Notes: a model not told the origin generated them from the sequence alone. 64,000 nucleotides of DNA from Crambe crambe (GCA_963924555.1 OZ004581.1:4999338-5063337), one strand, 5' to 3'; positions 23,018 to 34,151 are shown, numbered from the stretch's first letter. Program-made: numbers and translations.

Positions 23018-25465
23018 TTAAATGATACAATAGGGACAGAACAACTCTTTTCCCTCTTCATCAACCAGCCTCTCCTCTGCACAATCTTCATGGAGCCATC
23101 TACCACATGTACAAGAAATCCAGTCTGTACCAGCACCACTGATGACATCGTCATTGTAGTTCTGAAAACACATACAACACACATTCGGATCTATTTCTTC
23201 TCCCTCCTCATGACAATTTTTCTTTGGTGGTGGCACCTCAGTATGCAAGGACTTGCGCTTCTGTCCAGTCTCTACCCTATGTGTAATCACGCTAGAACTG
23301 GAACCAGCTGAAGCAGCCGACTTTTTTTCTCGCTTTTTTCCGTTGGGAATCTTCCTCCTTCTGTTTTCTTTTTTGTTCTTTTTCACGGGCTTTTCTCTCC
23401 TGCTCTTCTTCCCTCAATTTCTTCTTCCTCTCTCTTTCTTCTGCTTTCTTAGCTGCTTCCTGTTTTTTCAACTGCCTCTTCTCTTCCCTTTCTTTCTTCT
23501 TCCTCTCTCTTTCTTCCAACTCTTGCTTTTTCTTTTTCTCCTTCTCCTCCAAAATAGCTAAAGACGACATACTTGTTAAGAGTCTTGCTCGTGGAAGGTT
23601 TTTATACACACTAGGAGTGGAACTCTGAGGTGGTGTGATGAATTTGGATAATGAGGAAGTAGAACTACTACTGGATGCTGAACCTGGGGTCACTCTAGTT
23701 GGTGTTGAAGGAGTAACAGATGTGGTTGTGTTCACAGATGGGGTTGAAGGAGCCTGGGAAGTTTCCAGTTTCTTCACATCAGATGGCCTTGAGGGAGGTA
23801 AACTGGAGCTATCAGTAGATTTCTGTAGAATTTCAGGATGATTAATCTCAAGCCAGCTAACATAGTCTTCATCAACAAAGATATCGTACCCCTCATCAAT
23901 ACGCTTCTGAAACAGATCTTCCTGCTCCTTGCTAAAATGGTGAGAAATTGGTGTTTCTACAGTAACTGATGAGAAATGATCTGATATTGAAGCACTAAAT
24001 TTTCTGGGTTATCACTGGAATGTAACGTCTCTGGATGGTTGACATGAAGCCAACAAACGTAATCATCATCAGTATAAATATCATAACCTTCAGCAAAACG
24101 TTTCTGGAATAGTTCTTCTTGCTCTGTGCTGAAATTGGTTTCACTATCACCAGATGACTCTCCAGATTTTTTGCTTTCATCTTCTTCAGTGCTGTCTTTT
24201 GCTGAGCTGGGAGCAGTAGATGGGGGAATTTTGACTGCAGAACGATTAAGTGGGTACACACCAGATGTCTTGAATCCAGCCATGACATTGGCAGGAGTAA
24301 CAGCAAGCAGCCAAGCTTGCGAAAAGAGGGAGTTGAAGGTGAATTTTGTTATTACCCGACCTGGATTCTTCTGTGTGAAGTTGTGACACACCTTGCTCCA
24401 CTGAGTTTTAAGCGGTTTAAAAACACCAGTGTCCAAAGGTTGAGTCTCATGGGTGGTGTGGGGTGGTAAACACAGCATTACCACATCGTTGTTCCTTGCA
24501 TACCGAATAAGATCTGGTTGGTAGTGAGTGCTGTGACCATCAAGCAGAAGAAAGAGTGGTCGCTTGGACACAGCATATTCCAAGAAATGTTCAGTCAACC
24601 ATGATTGAAAAAGTTCAGTAGTTATCCATCCCTTTTCACTCGAACCATATTTCGTACCTGGAACTTCATCAACTGTCCAAGCATGATTGAAGTTTTTTGT
24701 ATCAAATATCACCAATGGAGGAATCACTTGACCAGCGGCATTTCCACATGCTACAATCGTTACTTGCCCCTTCTTCCCAGACGATCGATAACAAACTTTC
24801 TTAACTCCTCTCTTTGTAACAATATTAGGAGCCTTAGGATCCAGAGGCATCCCAGTTTCATCAACATTGTACAATCGAGAGGGAGAATCCAGCAGGTTAT
24901 GCTCCTTGAGTGTATTCTCAAGGAGGTTAAAGTATTGCTTCATAGTGTCTTTGTTGATCGCATCCATACGAATATGGGCAGTGTTATCACCACGTCTAAG
25001 TGATAAATCTTTTTGCCGTTGGATGAACCGCTGCCACCACCCATGGGTGATTCGGTTGCTTCTAAGAATCCCTTTTTCATCTGCAACAGATTGAATAATG
25101 TTCATCACATCCTGCCTTGTCTTGCCATATCCTACGGCGGCACTCTCTTTCAAAAAGCTAGCAAGTTCCTTCTCCTCTTTATTGCTCAAATATGGGACAG
25201 GACCAGGTCTCTGGTCATGGGTGACTCGTCCACTTAGCCTATCTTTGAGTGATGTCTTGGGAACTCCATGATCCAATGCTGCTTGATTTACACCACTTAT
25301 CCCCGAGCTAACAGCCTCCATTGCCGATTTCATCTGATTATCAGTCCACTGCTTTCTTTTTACAGTTGGCTTGCTTGGAGATCGTAATATCGCAGGAGCT
25401 GACTTTGATCTCTTCTTCCTTTTCGTTAGACATTTTCTCTGGCTCTGGCGACGAGGCATAGTCAT
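23018..25465 (-). pseudogene. Pogo/Tigger-like DDE transposase with PHD-like C-terminus, two frameshifts
   Basis: ATG at 25465 opens 502 uninterrupted residues. A Psq-type helix-turn-helix lies at about 43-80 (QMKSAME ... GVPKTSLKDRLSG). A second DNA-binding region follows at about 85-165. The DDE_1 catalytic core runs from about 195 to 400, with D202 (NVDETG), D309 (LLLDGHSTH) and D345 (QPLDTG), a DD35D spacing with all three acids kept. The first frame ends at 23957 after a motif EQExLFQKRxxEGYDI...DYVxWLxxNHPExL. A shifted frame then repeats the same motif (23955-23830) and continues as a Ser/Thr-rich and Lys/Glu-rich coiled region to about 23330. A run of seven A at about 23332 marks the second shift. 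The last frame ends with a PHD-like finger (CCMCFQNY ... WISCTCGRWLHEDC ... FCPYC). Such fingers are common at the end of invertebrate pogo transposases. The catalytic part may still be functional; both shifts could be sequence errors. Confidence 0.8.
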
Positions 25466-25469
25466 TACT

Positions 25470-26660
25470 ATCTACAGTTTTATGTATTAAAACAAAGTTA
25501 ACATCCTTGCTAGCTATTTTCATGATAGAAATAGGTAGCTAAACATTTCTAGATACAAAGGAACTACAATTCTGAAGCTTACCTGTCACATGCATTCGCG
25601 ACTGACACTGATTCTTTAGGCAGCCTTAGTATTAGCCAGTGGCTAGTTGGCTCGCCTTGTGCCCATTTGGACACTAAAGTTATAAAGAAAAAAAAAAAAA
25701 ACCTAGAAAGAAAGATTTTAAACAAGTAAAAGCCACTACACAACAAAAAGAAGGCCACAAAATAGCAAGATAAATAGTTACTTACCGTCATAGATATCGA
25801 TGGCAAGCAGGGTAAGTAGAAACAAAGAAGTAACTGAAAGCATAGACTATATAGGTTCCTACATGGACTGGAAACGCCTATTAAATTAATATTAACAAGC
25901 ACTTCCGGTCGTGTGATATCCGTGTTGCGCCTATTGCGCTGCAGCTGTATCTCCATGAACAGGAAAGATCACTTTAGTGGTTAACCGTACAAGCTTGTAA
26001 GTGGCTATGAAGAGGCTGAACTCTGCCAGGGAGACTATACTACAAGATGCCAAGACCCTGGGATTATTGTCAGAGCAAAACTCGAGTTAAAGTGTGCTCT
26101 AGCAGTTAAAATTGCATATAAATACTTTGTGTAATTTTATCTCCTGAAGTAGTTCTATCATCCATAGTTAATGTGGTTGAGGACTTGAAGTACATGTTAG
26201 TAAATTGTTTTAAAAGATACATATCAACTTTCTACTACATTGTTACTAACTACTACACCTTTCTTTGTCAAATAGTATACCTGCTTTGCGTAATTTTCTA
26301 GGACCAAGTTTAACCTATCCAGCTCATACTGTAATATAAGCAGTTCATATAAAGTTTGCAGTGTTGCATGGTATTGTTTTTATCCATTTGGGGTACATAT
26401 TTGGTTGTAGAAATTCACTAGACAGTTAATTGATGGAAACAGCCGCCCAGAATACAATATCCGGTAAGTATTACCATAAATATACGGAACACCGCAAGGC
26501 GGATGTAATTAATCATTTCCAGTCCATTCTGGAACCTCTATAGTCTATGCTGAAAGCCACACTACTTGCACATCTACCTCTAGCATGCTTATCGCTTATT
26601 ATCCGTAATCTACCGTATACTATACTGGTCGTTAATAGACATCGTATTGGTCGATAATAG
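25470..26660. other. Promoter side of the pogo-type element, no separate gene
   Basis: Upstream of the transposase ATG there are donor-like sites on the minus strand at about 25587 (ACAG/GTAAGC) and 25788 (GACG/GTAAGT), so an untranslated leader exon is possible. The segment 26620-26687 carries the reversed TTATCGACC words of the right end. Nothing else was recognised. Confidence 0.45.
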
Positions 26661-26784
26661 GTGCCGTCGATAATCGGTGGCTTACGCTATGCTATTGGAG
26701 AACTATTCTTCTTTCATCTGTCCCTGTATAAACATAGAAGAATAATGAAATTCTATACATAGTAAAAGAGATGAAAAAAAGACC

Positions 26785-27075
26785 AAGGGAAAAAGCATTT
26801 CATGAAATGTGTAGGGATGACCACTGCTCAAAAAAGTAAGGAAACAAGAAGGATGGAAATGGGATCAATCTTTGTTCTGTATATCCAGCCAACAATCCCT
26901 ACATATACGTCAAGTAGCTTCATATTATAGTGTAGTAATGTACGTATATGTAGGGATTGTTGGCTGGATATACAGAACAAAGATTGATCCCATTTCCATC
27001 CTTTTTGTTTCCTTACTTTTTTGAGCAGTGGTTATTCCTACATTTTTTTTCATTTCACAAAATGCTTTTTCCTTT
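26785..27075. repeat. GTAGGGAT-bracketed palindrome E1 (full)
   Basis: The outer cap (aagggaaaaagcattt, 26785-26800) is mirrored at 27060-27075. GTAGGGATgacc at 26810 opens the left stem, and AATCCCTAC at about 26890 closes it. After a loop of about 55 bp, TGTAGGGATT (about 26948) opens the right stem, which ends ATTCCTAC (about 27035). The stem of about 85 bp is nearly perfectly complementary (for example ttgttggctggatatacag and its reverse). The right cap leads directly into the piggyBac first exon and may supply its pyrimidine tract. Confidence 0.9.
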
Positions 27076-27088
27076 ATCTATTTTATAG

Positions 27089-30000
27089 ATGGATGTGGAT
27101 CACGAAGAACTGGGCCTTCCAAGCGAGGAGTGGAGTTCATACTATGGTAAGAAGTGCCAGATGCTAAAGAACTGTGACCTCTGCTGTGAGGGTGAGGAAA
27201 GATTTGAGGAGTAGTGGGGGCTGTGGCTTTTTCATAGACCTAAAAAAAAGTTGTGGGGAAGTGTGGCTGCTTCAAAAGTCCATGAGAGGGACCTTAGCAA
27301 AGCTGTGGGTGTTCTATCGACCTCAATGAAGCTACAGGAGCTGCTTTATTGACTTTAGCAAGGCCGTAAGAAGGCTGTGGGTGGGTGTGGCTGTTTAATT
27401 AGCCTTAAGGAAGTGGGTGTGGCCCTCAATGACCTTTATATAGCCTTAACGAAGCTGTGATGTGGCCAGTGAAGCTGTAGGAGTGGTCTATGAAGCTGTG
27501 GGGGTGGGTGTGGCCTCTTAGCGACCTTGATGAAGCATTAGAAACTTAATTGGTGGGTGTGACTATTTTTATTGACCTTAACGAAGTTGTAGGAGTGGTC
27601 TATGAAGCTGTGAGGGTGGGTGTGGCCCCTTAACGACCTTAATGAAGCATTAGAAACGTAATTGGTGGGTTATGACTGTTTTATTGGCCTTAACGAAGCT
27701 GTGAGTTTGGTGTTGCAGTTTCATTAGCCTTAACCAATAGGTGTGGCCCCTTAACGACCTTGACAAAGCCTTAGAAACGTAATTGGTAGGTGTGACTGTT
27801 TTTATTGGCCTTAACAAAGCTGTGGGGTGATTGGCTGTCGTATTGTCCTGTAGGAGTGGTCTATGAAGCTGTGGGTTGGGTGTGGCTGTTTTATTAGCCT
27901 TAACCAATGGGTGTGGCCCTTAACGACCTTGACAAAGCCTTAGAAACATAATTGGTGGGTGTGACTTTTTATTGGCCTTAACGAAGCTGTTGGATGACTG
28001 AAGCTGTGGGTTGGGTATGGCAGTTTCATTAGCCCTAACCAATGGATGTGGTCCCTTAAAGACCTTGACGAAGCCTCAGAAACGTAATCGGTGGGTATGG
28101 CTGTTTTTAATGGCCTTAACGAAGCTGTGGGATAACTGTGGCTGTCGTATTGTCCTGTAGAAGTGGTCTATGAGGCTGTGGGTTGGGTGTGGCAGTTTCA
28201 CTAGCCTTAACCAATGGGTGTGGCCCCTTAACGTCCTTGACGAAGCCTCAGAAATGTAATTGGTGGGTGTGGCTGTTTTTAATGGCCTTAACGAAGCTGT
28301 GGGGTAACTGTGGCTGTCGTATTGTCCTGTAGGAGTGGTCTATGAAGCTGTGAGTTGGGTGTGGCAGTTTTATTAGCCTTAACCAATGGGTGTGGCCCCT
28401 TAATGACATTGACAAACGTAATGGCCGTTCCATTAGCCTCAACAGATGGGTGTGGCCCCTTAAGGACCTTGATGGAGCCTTAGAAATGTAATGGGTGTAT
28501 GTGACTGTTTTCAACGAAGCTGTTAGGTGGGTGTGGCTATCTCGACCTTTTACATAGCTGTGGGCTAGTTATGATGCAGGGGGTGTGGATTTAATTGAGG
28601 GCTAGGGCTTTAATTAAATTATAGGAGAGGTGAGGGGTGTGGTCCTATATAAGTAAACTTATCATTTTGCAGAAATATCTAGTGACGACAGTGAGGACAG
28701 TTTAGAAGGGGAAAAAGAGGAGGAAGAAGAAGAAGAAGAAGAAAAAAATGGTGGAAGAGGAGCACCAGCAGAAGACGACGACGACGAAGAAGACCTAGAA
28801 GGAAACCTCCCAACCTCAAAGCGTCGGTGGTTAGCCAGCATCATTGGACTTCTTGCCTCTGATGGATATCCAAAGTATAGGCATAGTGGTATCAGCACTT
28901 TGACCCTGGAAAGCATACCCCTTTGGATTACTTGAGTCTATTGTGGCCAGATTCCCTAAATGACTTAATTGTGGTGGAAACCAATAGATATATATGCCCT
29001 GAAAAAGAATTGGTCGGGGTGGGTTGATGTCACTAGGAGTGAGTTCTTTCCTTGGGGTTCAGTTAGCGATGGGGATACACCGCCTGCCCAGAATTAATGA
29101 TGCATAGAGTAAGGATGAGTTATTGGGAGTAAAAGGTATCCAGAGGTGCATGCCTAGAAATAGATTCTGGGATGTTAGGTCCAATTTGCATTTGGTGGAT
29201 GATTCGGCCCTTCCTCCTCCTTCTGGTAGTAGTCTGACCTGTAAGATTAAGCCACTTCTAGATACCCTTAGTGATAGGTTTTTCATGAATTACAGTCCTG
29301 GCCAAGAGCTGGCCGTTGATGAAGCCATGATAAAGTATAAGGGTCATGCGAAGGGTAAAGTAGTGATTCCCAAGAAGCCAGTTAAGAAGGATTTTAAGAT
29401 GTGGTGTTGTTGCTCCTGTTGTGGATACCTCTGCACTTTTTAAGTGTACAAGGGAAAGCCCACCAATCCGGTAACGGGTAAGCGGGAAGCTGAGAAAGGC
29501 ATGGCTATGAGAGTGGTGACGGATCTCCTTAGACCCTTTGTAGACACGAACCATGTTGTGTATTGTGATAATTATTTTTCTAGTGGGCCTCTTGTAGAAG
29601 CTTTGGCTAAGGATAAGATTTATTATGTTGGCACTATTAAACAGAGGGCATTAGGATTCCCCGAGACTTTGAAGGGTGTTAAAGCCATCTAAAGGAAGCT
29701 TTGTTGCAAAGAGAGTGGGAGATGTGTGTTACTATGTTTTCAATGACTGTAAGGTGGTGTCCTTTGTGAGTAATGTGTTCCCTGAGAGCATGACAGATCA
29801 AGTGCCACGGGTTCAGAGTGATGGTAGAATTAGGTATCAGTTTGTCCCCCCACTATTGCCAGCCTATAACAAGTACATGGGTGCAGTAGATCGCCTCAGT
29901 CAGCTTAGAAAGACCTATGGTTATGATAGGAAGTCCGAGACGTATTGGTTGCGTGTCTTTTTCCAGTTTCTAGACTATGCAGTAGATAATGCCTTTATTT

Positions 30001-30307
30001 TGTATAAGCATAATTGCAGGCATTTTGGTGTGAAACTGTCCAAGCTATTGGAGTTTAGATTGGAATTGGTTCGTCTTTTGTTAAAGGATAAGAGGTGTAG
30101 AGAAAGGCTCCCTAGTAGCTGTAGTAGGGATGAGGTCAGAGCTGCATGTAGACTACTGAAGTTGGCTTGCCACGGGGTAGGTGTGAACAGTGCCTAATGA
30201 AGAGGGATGAGAGGGATGGCCGGGTTCGATTCACATCCTACGCATGCTTGATTTGCAGAAAAAGACTGTGCACGATACCTTGCTTTGGAGACTACCATGG
30301 ACTATAG
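27089..30307 (+). pseudogene. piggyBac-type transposase, interrupted and frameshifted
   Basis: A short first exon (27089-27146, MDVDHEELGL...SSYYG) ends at a GTAAGA donor. A TTTTGCAG acceptor precedes 28673, and the phase is kept (1). The acidic N-terminus (SSDDSEDS, long E runs) is typical of piggyBac. The frame stops at 28933. Later pieces give the DDD core: the first D in AVDEAMIKYKG (about 29310), the second in VYCDNYFSS (about 29560), the third in YNKYMGAVDRLSQ (about 29880), then YWLRVFFQFLDYAVDNA. A C-terminal zinc-binding segment (CEQC, CLIC and CFGDYH) ends at TAG 30305-30307. Breaks include in-frame TAG at 29105-29107, TAA at 29441-29443 and shifts near 28990, 29690 and 30175. All three catalytic acids remain, but the gene is dead. 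Confidence 0.85.
27240..28540. repeat. Minisatellite filling the piggyBac intron
   Basis: Phrases such as gcctTAACgaagctgtggg, ggtgggtgtg(g/a)ct, gtggtctatgaagctgtg and cccttaacgacct recur in a composite unit of roughly 200 bp, most regular at 27590-28430. All copies have the same orientation and drift by point changes and small indels. The array lies wholly between the donor at 27147 and the acceptor ending at 28672. Confidence 0.85.
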
Positions 30308-30309
30308 TT

Positions 30310-31090
30310 AGCTGTTCTATATAGTCACCACCATAATCATAATAATCATCATAATCATAGTTCACAGCAATGTTCATTCAATCATTCATTTATTCATTCA
30401 TTCATTCATTCATTCATTCTATTATTGAATCGGTTAATGATATTAATATTGCTGATGTTGTATTGAAGTGATGTGATTGAGTATGCATGCATGCAGTGAT
30501 GCACACAACTGAGATCGAGAGGGTGCATCATCTGGGAGTTTAGACTGGGTGCATGACATGAAGCAGTTCAGTGTAGTTATCTAGTATGATTATAAGGAAG
30601 GAGCTGGTCAACAGTGTGATGTGATGACATGATGCACAAATGAAGAGTGAGGTGTGTGGTGGGCAATTTTACTGGGTGTGTGATATGAGGGAGTTCACAT
30701 GAGGGTCTAATTAGGGTAGAAGTTGTCTCAGTGATAGTACAGGTTGGATGGAAGAGCTGTGGTCGAGATCAATAGGTCTACCATATGTTGGGGAAAGGTA
30801 AAGTAGTGTACATAGAAGATTACAGCTATTTTAATGAAATTCATAGCTAATCTTGAAATAATGCTCCGTGTTAATGCGCATGTGTGTAATTGGCTAATTA
30901 CCTTCGTTACATGCAGAAACAACCACTAACTACTAGCTACGAAAATAACCAACTAAGTACTAGCTACATAAAAACTGCTAGCTAGCTATGCCGTGGCCTT
31001 ATTCCTTCTTCTGCCCAGAAATGATGTGCTAAGTTAGCCGAGGCAGTGGAAGAGCTACTACTTTGGCTATTTATGAACAGCGTACTATTA
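30310..31090. other. No gene recognised
   Basis: A (TTCA)n microsatellite lies at 30375-30418. No domain or stable frame was seen in the rest. A tRNA B-box-like word at about 30215 belongs to the piggyBac remnant. Confidence 0.5.
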
Positions 31091-31093
31091 GCA

Positions 31094-31235
31094 TGTGATA
31101 GCATGGTTAGCTGTGGTATTTTGGGATTAATAGCACTTGTAATGCAGTAAATAGCACTCGGCTTCGCCTCGCGCTATTACCCCTGCATTACTCGTGCTAT
31201 TAATCCCAAATACCACAGCTAACCATGCTATTACA
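31094..31235. repeat. Palindromic element of about 142 bp
   Basis: Left arm tgtgatagcatggttagctg ... ggtattttgggattaatagc is mirrored by gctattaatcccaaatacc ... cagctaaccatgctattaca. The central loop is actcggcttcgcctcgcg. The loop style resembles the palindrome at 8662-8810 (gaggccataggccgag). It is followed by a C run at 31372-31391. Confidence 0.85.
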
Positions 31236-31371
31236 TAAACATAATACTTAGTGTAAACTGCTAGTAGTCCTTTCTCACTATAATGCACACCGTACCATTG
31301 GCCATGCAGTCTTGTGCAGCCGACTTTCATTAACTGCAAGTCACAACCATGCATCAGTACACATACCTCTG

Positions 31372-31391
31372 CCCCCCCCCCCCCCCCCCCC
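31372..31391. repeat. Poly-C run, 20 nt
   Basis: An uninterrupted C run preceded by acatacctctg; one of the homopolymers listed elsewhere in the window. Confidence 0.85.
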
Positions 31392-31712
31392 TTCAGTAGG
31401 CACATGAGTGGTGTAGCTATATAGCTACGTACATCTCTCAATTATGTAATTCCTTGAATAGAAGAAACAACCCAAAAATGATCTATCGATCCATGATGCC
31501 ACACAGATAAGCTTATACTACTCGATACACTAAGGGGTAGTTAGTTTCCGAGATTTCTAACAATAACACAGCTGTCTGGACCAGGATTGAGTTCAACAAT
31601 CTCCATGCAGCCGTAGGGGGAAGGGTGCATGCAGCAGCAACAGCAATGAAACATAACAATCACTGCAGCAATATGCATGCGCAATATCATTTTTTAAGTA
31701 ATAAAATCAAAC

Positions 31713-31743
<31 letters not shown>

Positions 31744-31883
31744 AACAAAACAAAACAAAAAAGACACAAAATCAGTAGCTATTAGTGAGCTTCAGTGGTC
31801 TTCTTTTCAATATGCTACATGATAATGATAAAGATAATGTTATAGCTACTCATGGGCAATATAGCTTTATTTATTATAGCTAC

Positions 31884-32152
31884 CTTTTGGACATTGTCAG
31901 CTACTCCACTGTAACCGTTACTTTTCAGGGCAGCAATCAAAGCGTCCCAGGTTCGACTATCCCCTCCATCTGATGCTGTTAGCACATTATCATTTCCTCT
32001 CAGCCATGCACTCACTATATCAGTTTTGCTCATGTCCTTACAATTTGTGTAGAGTAGTCCCAGTGCTGTACCAACCAGCACTAATTCATCTTTGCTGAGT
32101 CTTTTCAGGAGGGGGTTGACTTCAGGAAAATGATCTTCAGTAAGGGATTGTG
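31884..32152 (-). CDS. Death-domain exon (paralogue 2)
   Basis: On the minus strand a TTTTCACTCCAG acceptor precedes 32152, and a CAAAAG/GTAGCT donor follows 31884. The encoded segment of about 90 residues has LTEDHFPEVNPLLKRLSKDE, VLVGTALGLLYTNCKDMSK, IVSAWLRGND and RTWDALIAALKSNG...VADNVQKV. It matches the death domain at 16760-17046 residue by residue over most of its length, and the intron just upstream also matches, so the two arose by duplication and now lie 15 kb apart in opposite orientation. Palindrome E4 lies 40 bp upstream in the intron. The partner exons are not recognised. The protein would take part in homotypic death-domain complexes. Confidence 0.75.
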
Positions 32153-32192
32153 CTGGAGTGAAAAGGGAGAGCAACTTAACTCAATTTATATA

Positions 32193-32467
32193 AAAGGAAA
32201 AAAAATTATGTTAAATAAAAAGGCCATGTAGGGTTAGTCTGTAATTTAACAATTTCTGTCAAAAAAAATAATTATGCTGCCTTCAATAATAATCCCTACA
32301 TCACTGCCTCCCACCAAGCTGCTTTAATAAAAGTGTTCTGCTTGGTTTAGGCAGTGATGTAGGGAATATTATTGAAGGCAGCATAATTTTGATTTTTTGA
32401 CAGAAACTGTTAAAGTACAGACTAATCCTACATGGCCTTCTTATTTAGCTTAAATTTTTTTTCCTTT
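32193..32467. repeat. GTAGGGAT-bracketed palindrome E4 (full)
   Basis: Cap aaaaggaaaaaaaatta is mirrored at the end (taaattttttttccttt). The stem is bracketed as catGTAGGGTTagtc ... taATCCCTACatcactgcc, loop, ggcagtgatGTAGGGAata ... actaATCCTACatggcc. The stem sequence (gtctgtaatttaacaatttc, then ttatgctgccttcaat) is unrelated to the stems of E1, E5, E6 and E8, yet it is self-complementary over about 70 bp. Confidence 0.9.
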
Positions 32468-32469
32468 CA

Positions 32470-33465
32470 CTTGTTTTTGTACGACCTAAAGGTTGAATAT
32501 TGTTTTTAAGTAAAAATAGCTGGTTGGTGCGTGCATACGTGCACGTGATAGTGACAGACGCGTGTGCATGACAAATGATGCCATTTTTAAATGGCTGACA
32601 TAGTTATAATGAAAAGTCGTTCGATATGAGTGATTATTTTGAAGGGAAACTGTGGATATAACGATGGTAAAAGCACATTGTGTGGTTATAACTGGCACTC
32701 CCTCCAGTGCTCATAAATAAGTTTGCATAGGTGGATTTTACAAAAGGAGCTGTACTACACTATAATACTTATACATAAGGACATGTAAAGTGACAGATCA
32801 AGAGTGTAGCCAAAAAGGCAGTATGGCAGCAGTGATGTAGGGTTTATGCCAATTTTATGACAGTTAGCAGAGAAATGCAGTCCATGCAGTGATGTAAGAT
32901 TTGTTAATTCTGTGACAGTTAGCAGAGCAAATACAGTACATAGACAGCACCTTGTTTCCGTACTTTTTATAGTCATGTACTCCAGCCTACATCACTTTCA
33001 TTTAGAAGAAATGTTTACTTTCACTTGTTATTATTATTAATGAGCGTGGGTGTTTTCTTCCGTGTCAAGCCTACATAAAACAATTTCAATGAGTCATGAC
33101 CTGAGAGTCAATCATACTGTTTTATTGGATATGATCAATTACTATCATATCATTGGTTATTTTCGTAGCTAGTAATTACATATTGATTAACTTCGCTTCA
33201 GAACTTCACTTTTCAGAACAGCAGAACTTCGTCATCTGAAGCTTCCTATAGATGTGAAATTCCCTAACCATTGAAGGGTAACTAAAACTGGTCATCGCTG
33301 CTCACGATCACCACATGTGCAATTTTTTTTACACTGCGCGCGAGTGATATATTGCAACGCATGCGAAGCGAAATTAAAATCCTCGAAAATTTTATAATCT
33401 ACCTTGGTATGAAATTTTAATTCCTCGAAATATCATATGGTATTACAACATTACAACAAGTGAAA
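32470..33465. other. No gene recognised
   Basis: A direct duplication of about 60 bp occurs at about 32830-32885 and 32888-32940 (gcagtgatgta, tttatgccaatttt/ttgttaattc, tgacagttagcagagaaat/gcaaat). A segment gagtcatgacctgagagtca at 33090 recurs at 5250 and 38347. Nothing coding was found. Confidence 0.45.
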
Positions 33466-33662
33466 ATCTTTGTGCTGTATATCCAGCCAACAATCCCTAC
33501 ATACAGGTAGCTTCAGATTATAGTGTACGTATATGTAGGGATTGTTGGCTGGATATACAGAACAAAGATTGATTCCACTTCCACTCCCTACCCTTGTTTC
33601 CTTACTTTTTTGAGCAATGGTCATCCCTACATTTTTCATTTCACAGAAATGTTTTTTTCCCT
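33466..33662. repeat. GTAGGGAT element E2, left arm truncated
   Basis: Positions 33466-33567 form a palindrome (tgtatatccagccaacaatc ... gattgttggctggatataca) around the same loop words as E1 (gtagcttcagattatagtgtacgta). To the right the arm continues as in E1 to catccctacatttttcattt and the cap at about 33660. The matching left outer arm is missing. Confidence 0.85.
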
Positions 33663-33887
33663 TACTTGTTCCTGATCTTTTTATGTATCTCTCGAACCAC
33701 AGCTATGATTTCTGGATAAATCCACTCCAAATTCTACCAACTACGATCTTTTGTACTCGTCAATCGATGTAAAAAGGAGACACTACGGAGCACAGTACTC
33801 GACTAACTTAATTATTTTATAATACGCATGCGCATGTATTTGATATCCAATTATTTGAAATTATAATATTACTCAACGCATAAATGC

Positions 33888-33962
33888 AAGAATTCATTCT
33901 TCTATGTGTATGCAGGGACAGAAGTTTCTTGAGATGCATAGTTCTCCAATAGCATAGCAGCC
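33888..33962 (+). repeat. Paralogue of the pogo-element right flank
   Basis: Read forward, this segment (cattcttctatg, gcagggacaga, tagttctccaatagcatagc) matches the reverse complement of 26688-26750, the DNA just outside the right end of the 7.1 kb element. The match stops at the insertion point. It marks a dispersed repeat into which the transposon inserted, or a shared host segment. Confidence 0.6.
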
Positions 33963-34098
33963 CAATGATTTATCAGCGAGTTAAGGTTTGTTTTGTTGAG
34001 CTATACTTGGAGGTCGAGGATGCAGATGAATCTGAAATAGAGTCTACTGGTAGATGGACTAAAATCCTAGAGTTCGAATAGTCTATGATCATGTTGTC

Positions 34099-34144
<46 letters not shown>

Positions 34145-34151
<7 letters not shown>

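Larger units (their letters stand above)
19540..26687 (-). mobile_element. 7.1-kb pogo/Tigger-type DNA transposon with TA target duplication
   Basis: The left end at 19540-19561 (starting gcgtaagccaccgatt) is exactly mirrored by 26666-26687 (ending aatcggtggcttacgc). Both outer flanks carry TA (19538-19539 and 26688-26689), the target duplication of the Tc1/mariner/pogo superfamily. The element contains a pogo transposase on the minus strand (23018-25465). The word TTATCGACC recurs near both ends (19553, 22847, and reversed near 26650; a TTAACGACC variant near 26627), as expected of transposase-binding repeats. A 70-bp satellite fills 21143-22686. It is bounded by GGGGCCCC-rich inverted segments (19755-19860, 22690-22805; for example agtgaaatgggg and ccccatttcact). 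This length is large for a pogo element, which suggests later insertions inside it. The minus strand is given because the transposase is there. Confidence 0.75.

Noticed and set aside
23253-23561. Phe/Leu-rich open frame on the plus strand
   Set aside because: It is antisense to the Lys/Glu-rich coiled region of the pogo protein.
27650-28514. Minus-strand frames with LRLMK and NPQLHRP repeats
   Set aside because: They are by-products of the minisatellite in the piggyBac intron.
30205-30230. tRNA-like B box (GGTTCGATTC)
   Set aside because: No A box or cloverleaf fits upstream, and the bases belong to the coding remnant of the piggyBac C-terminus.
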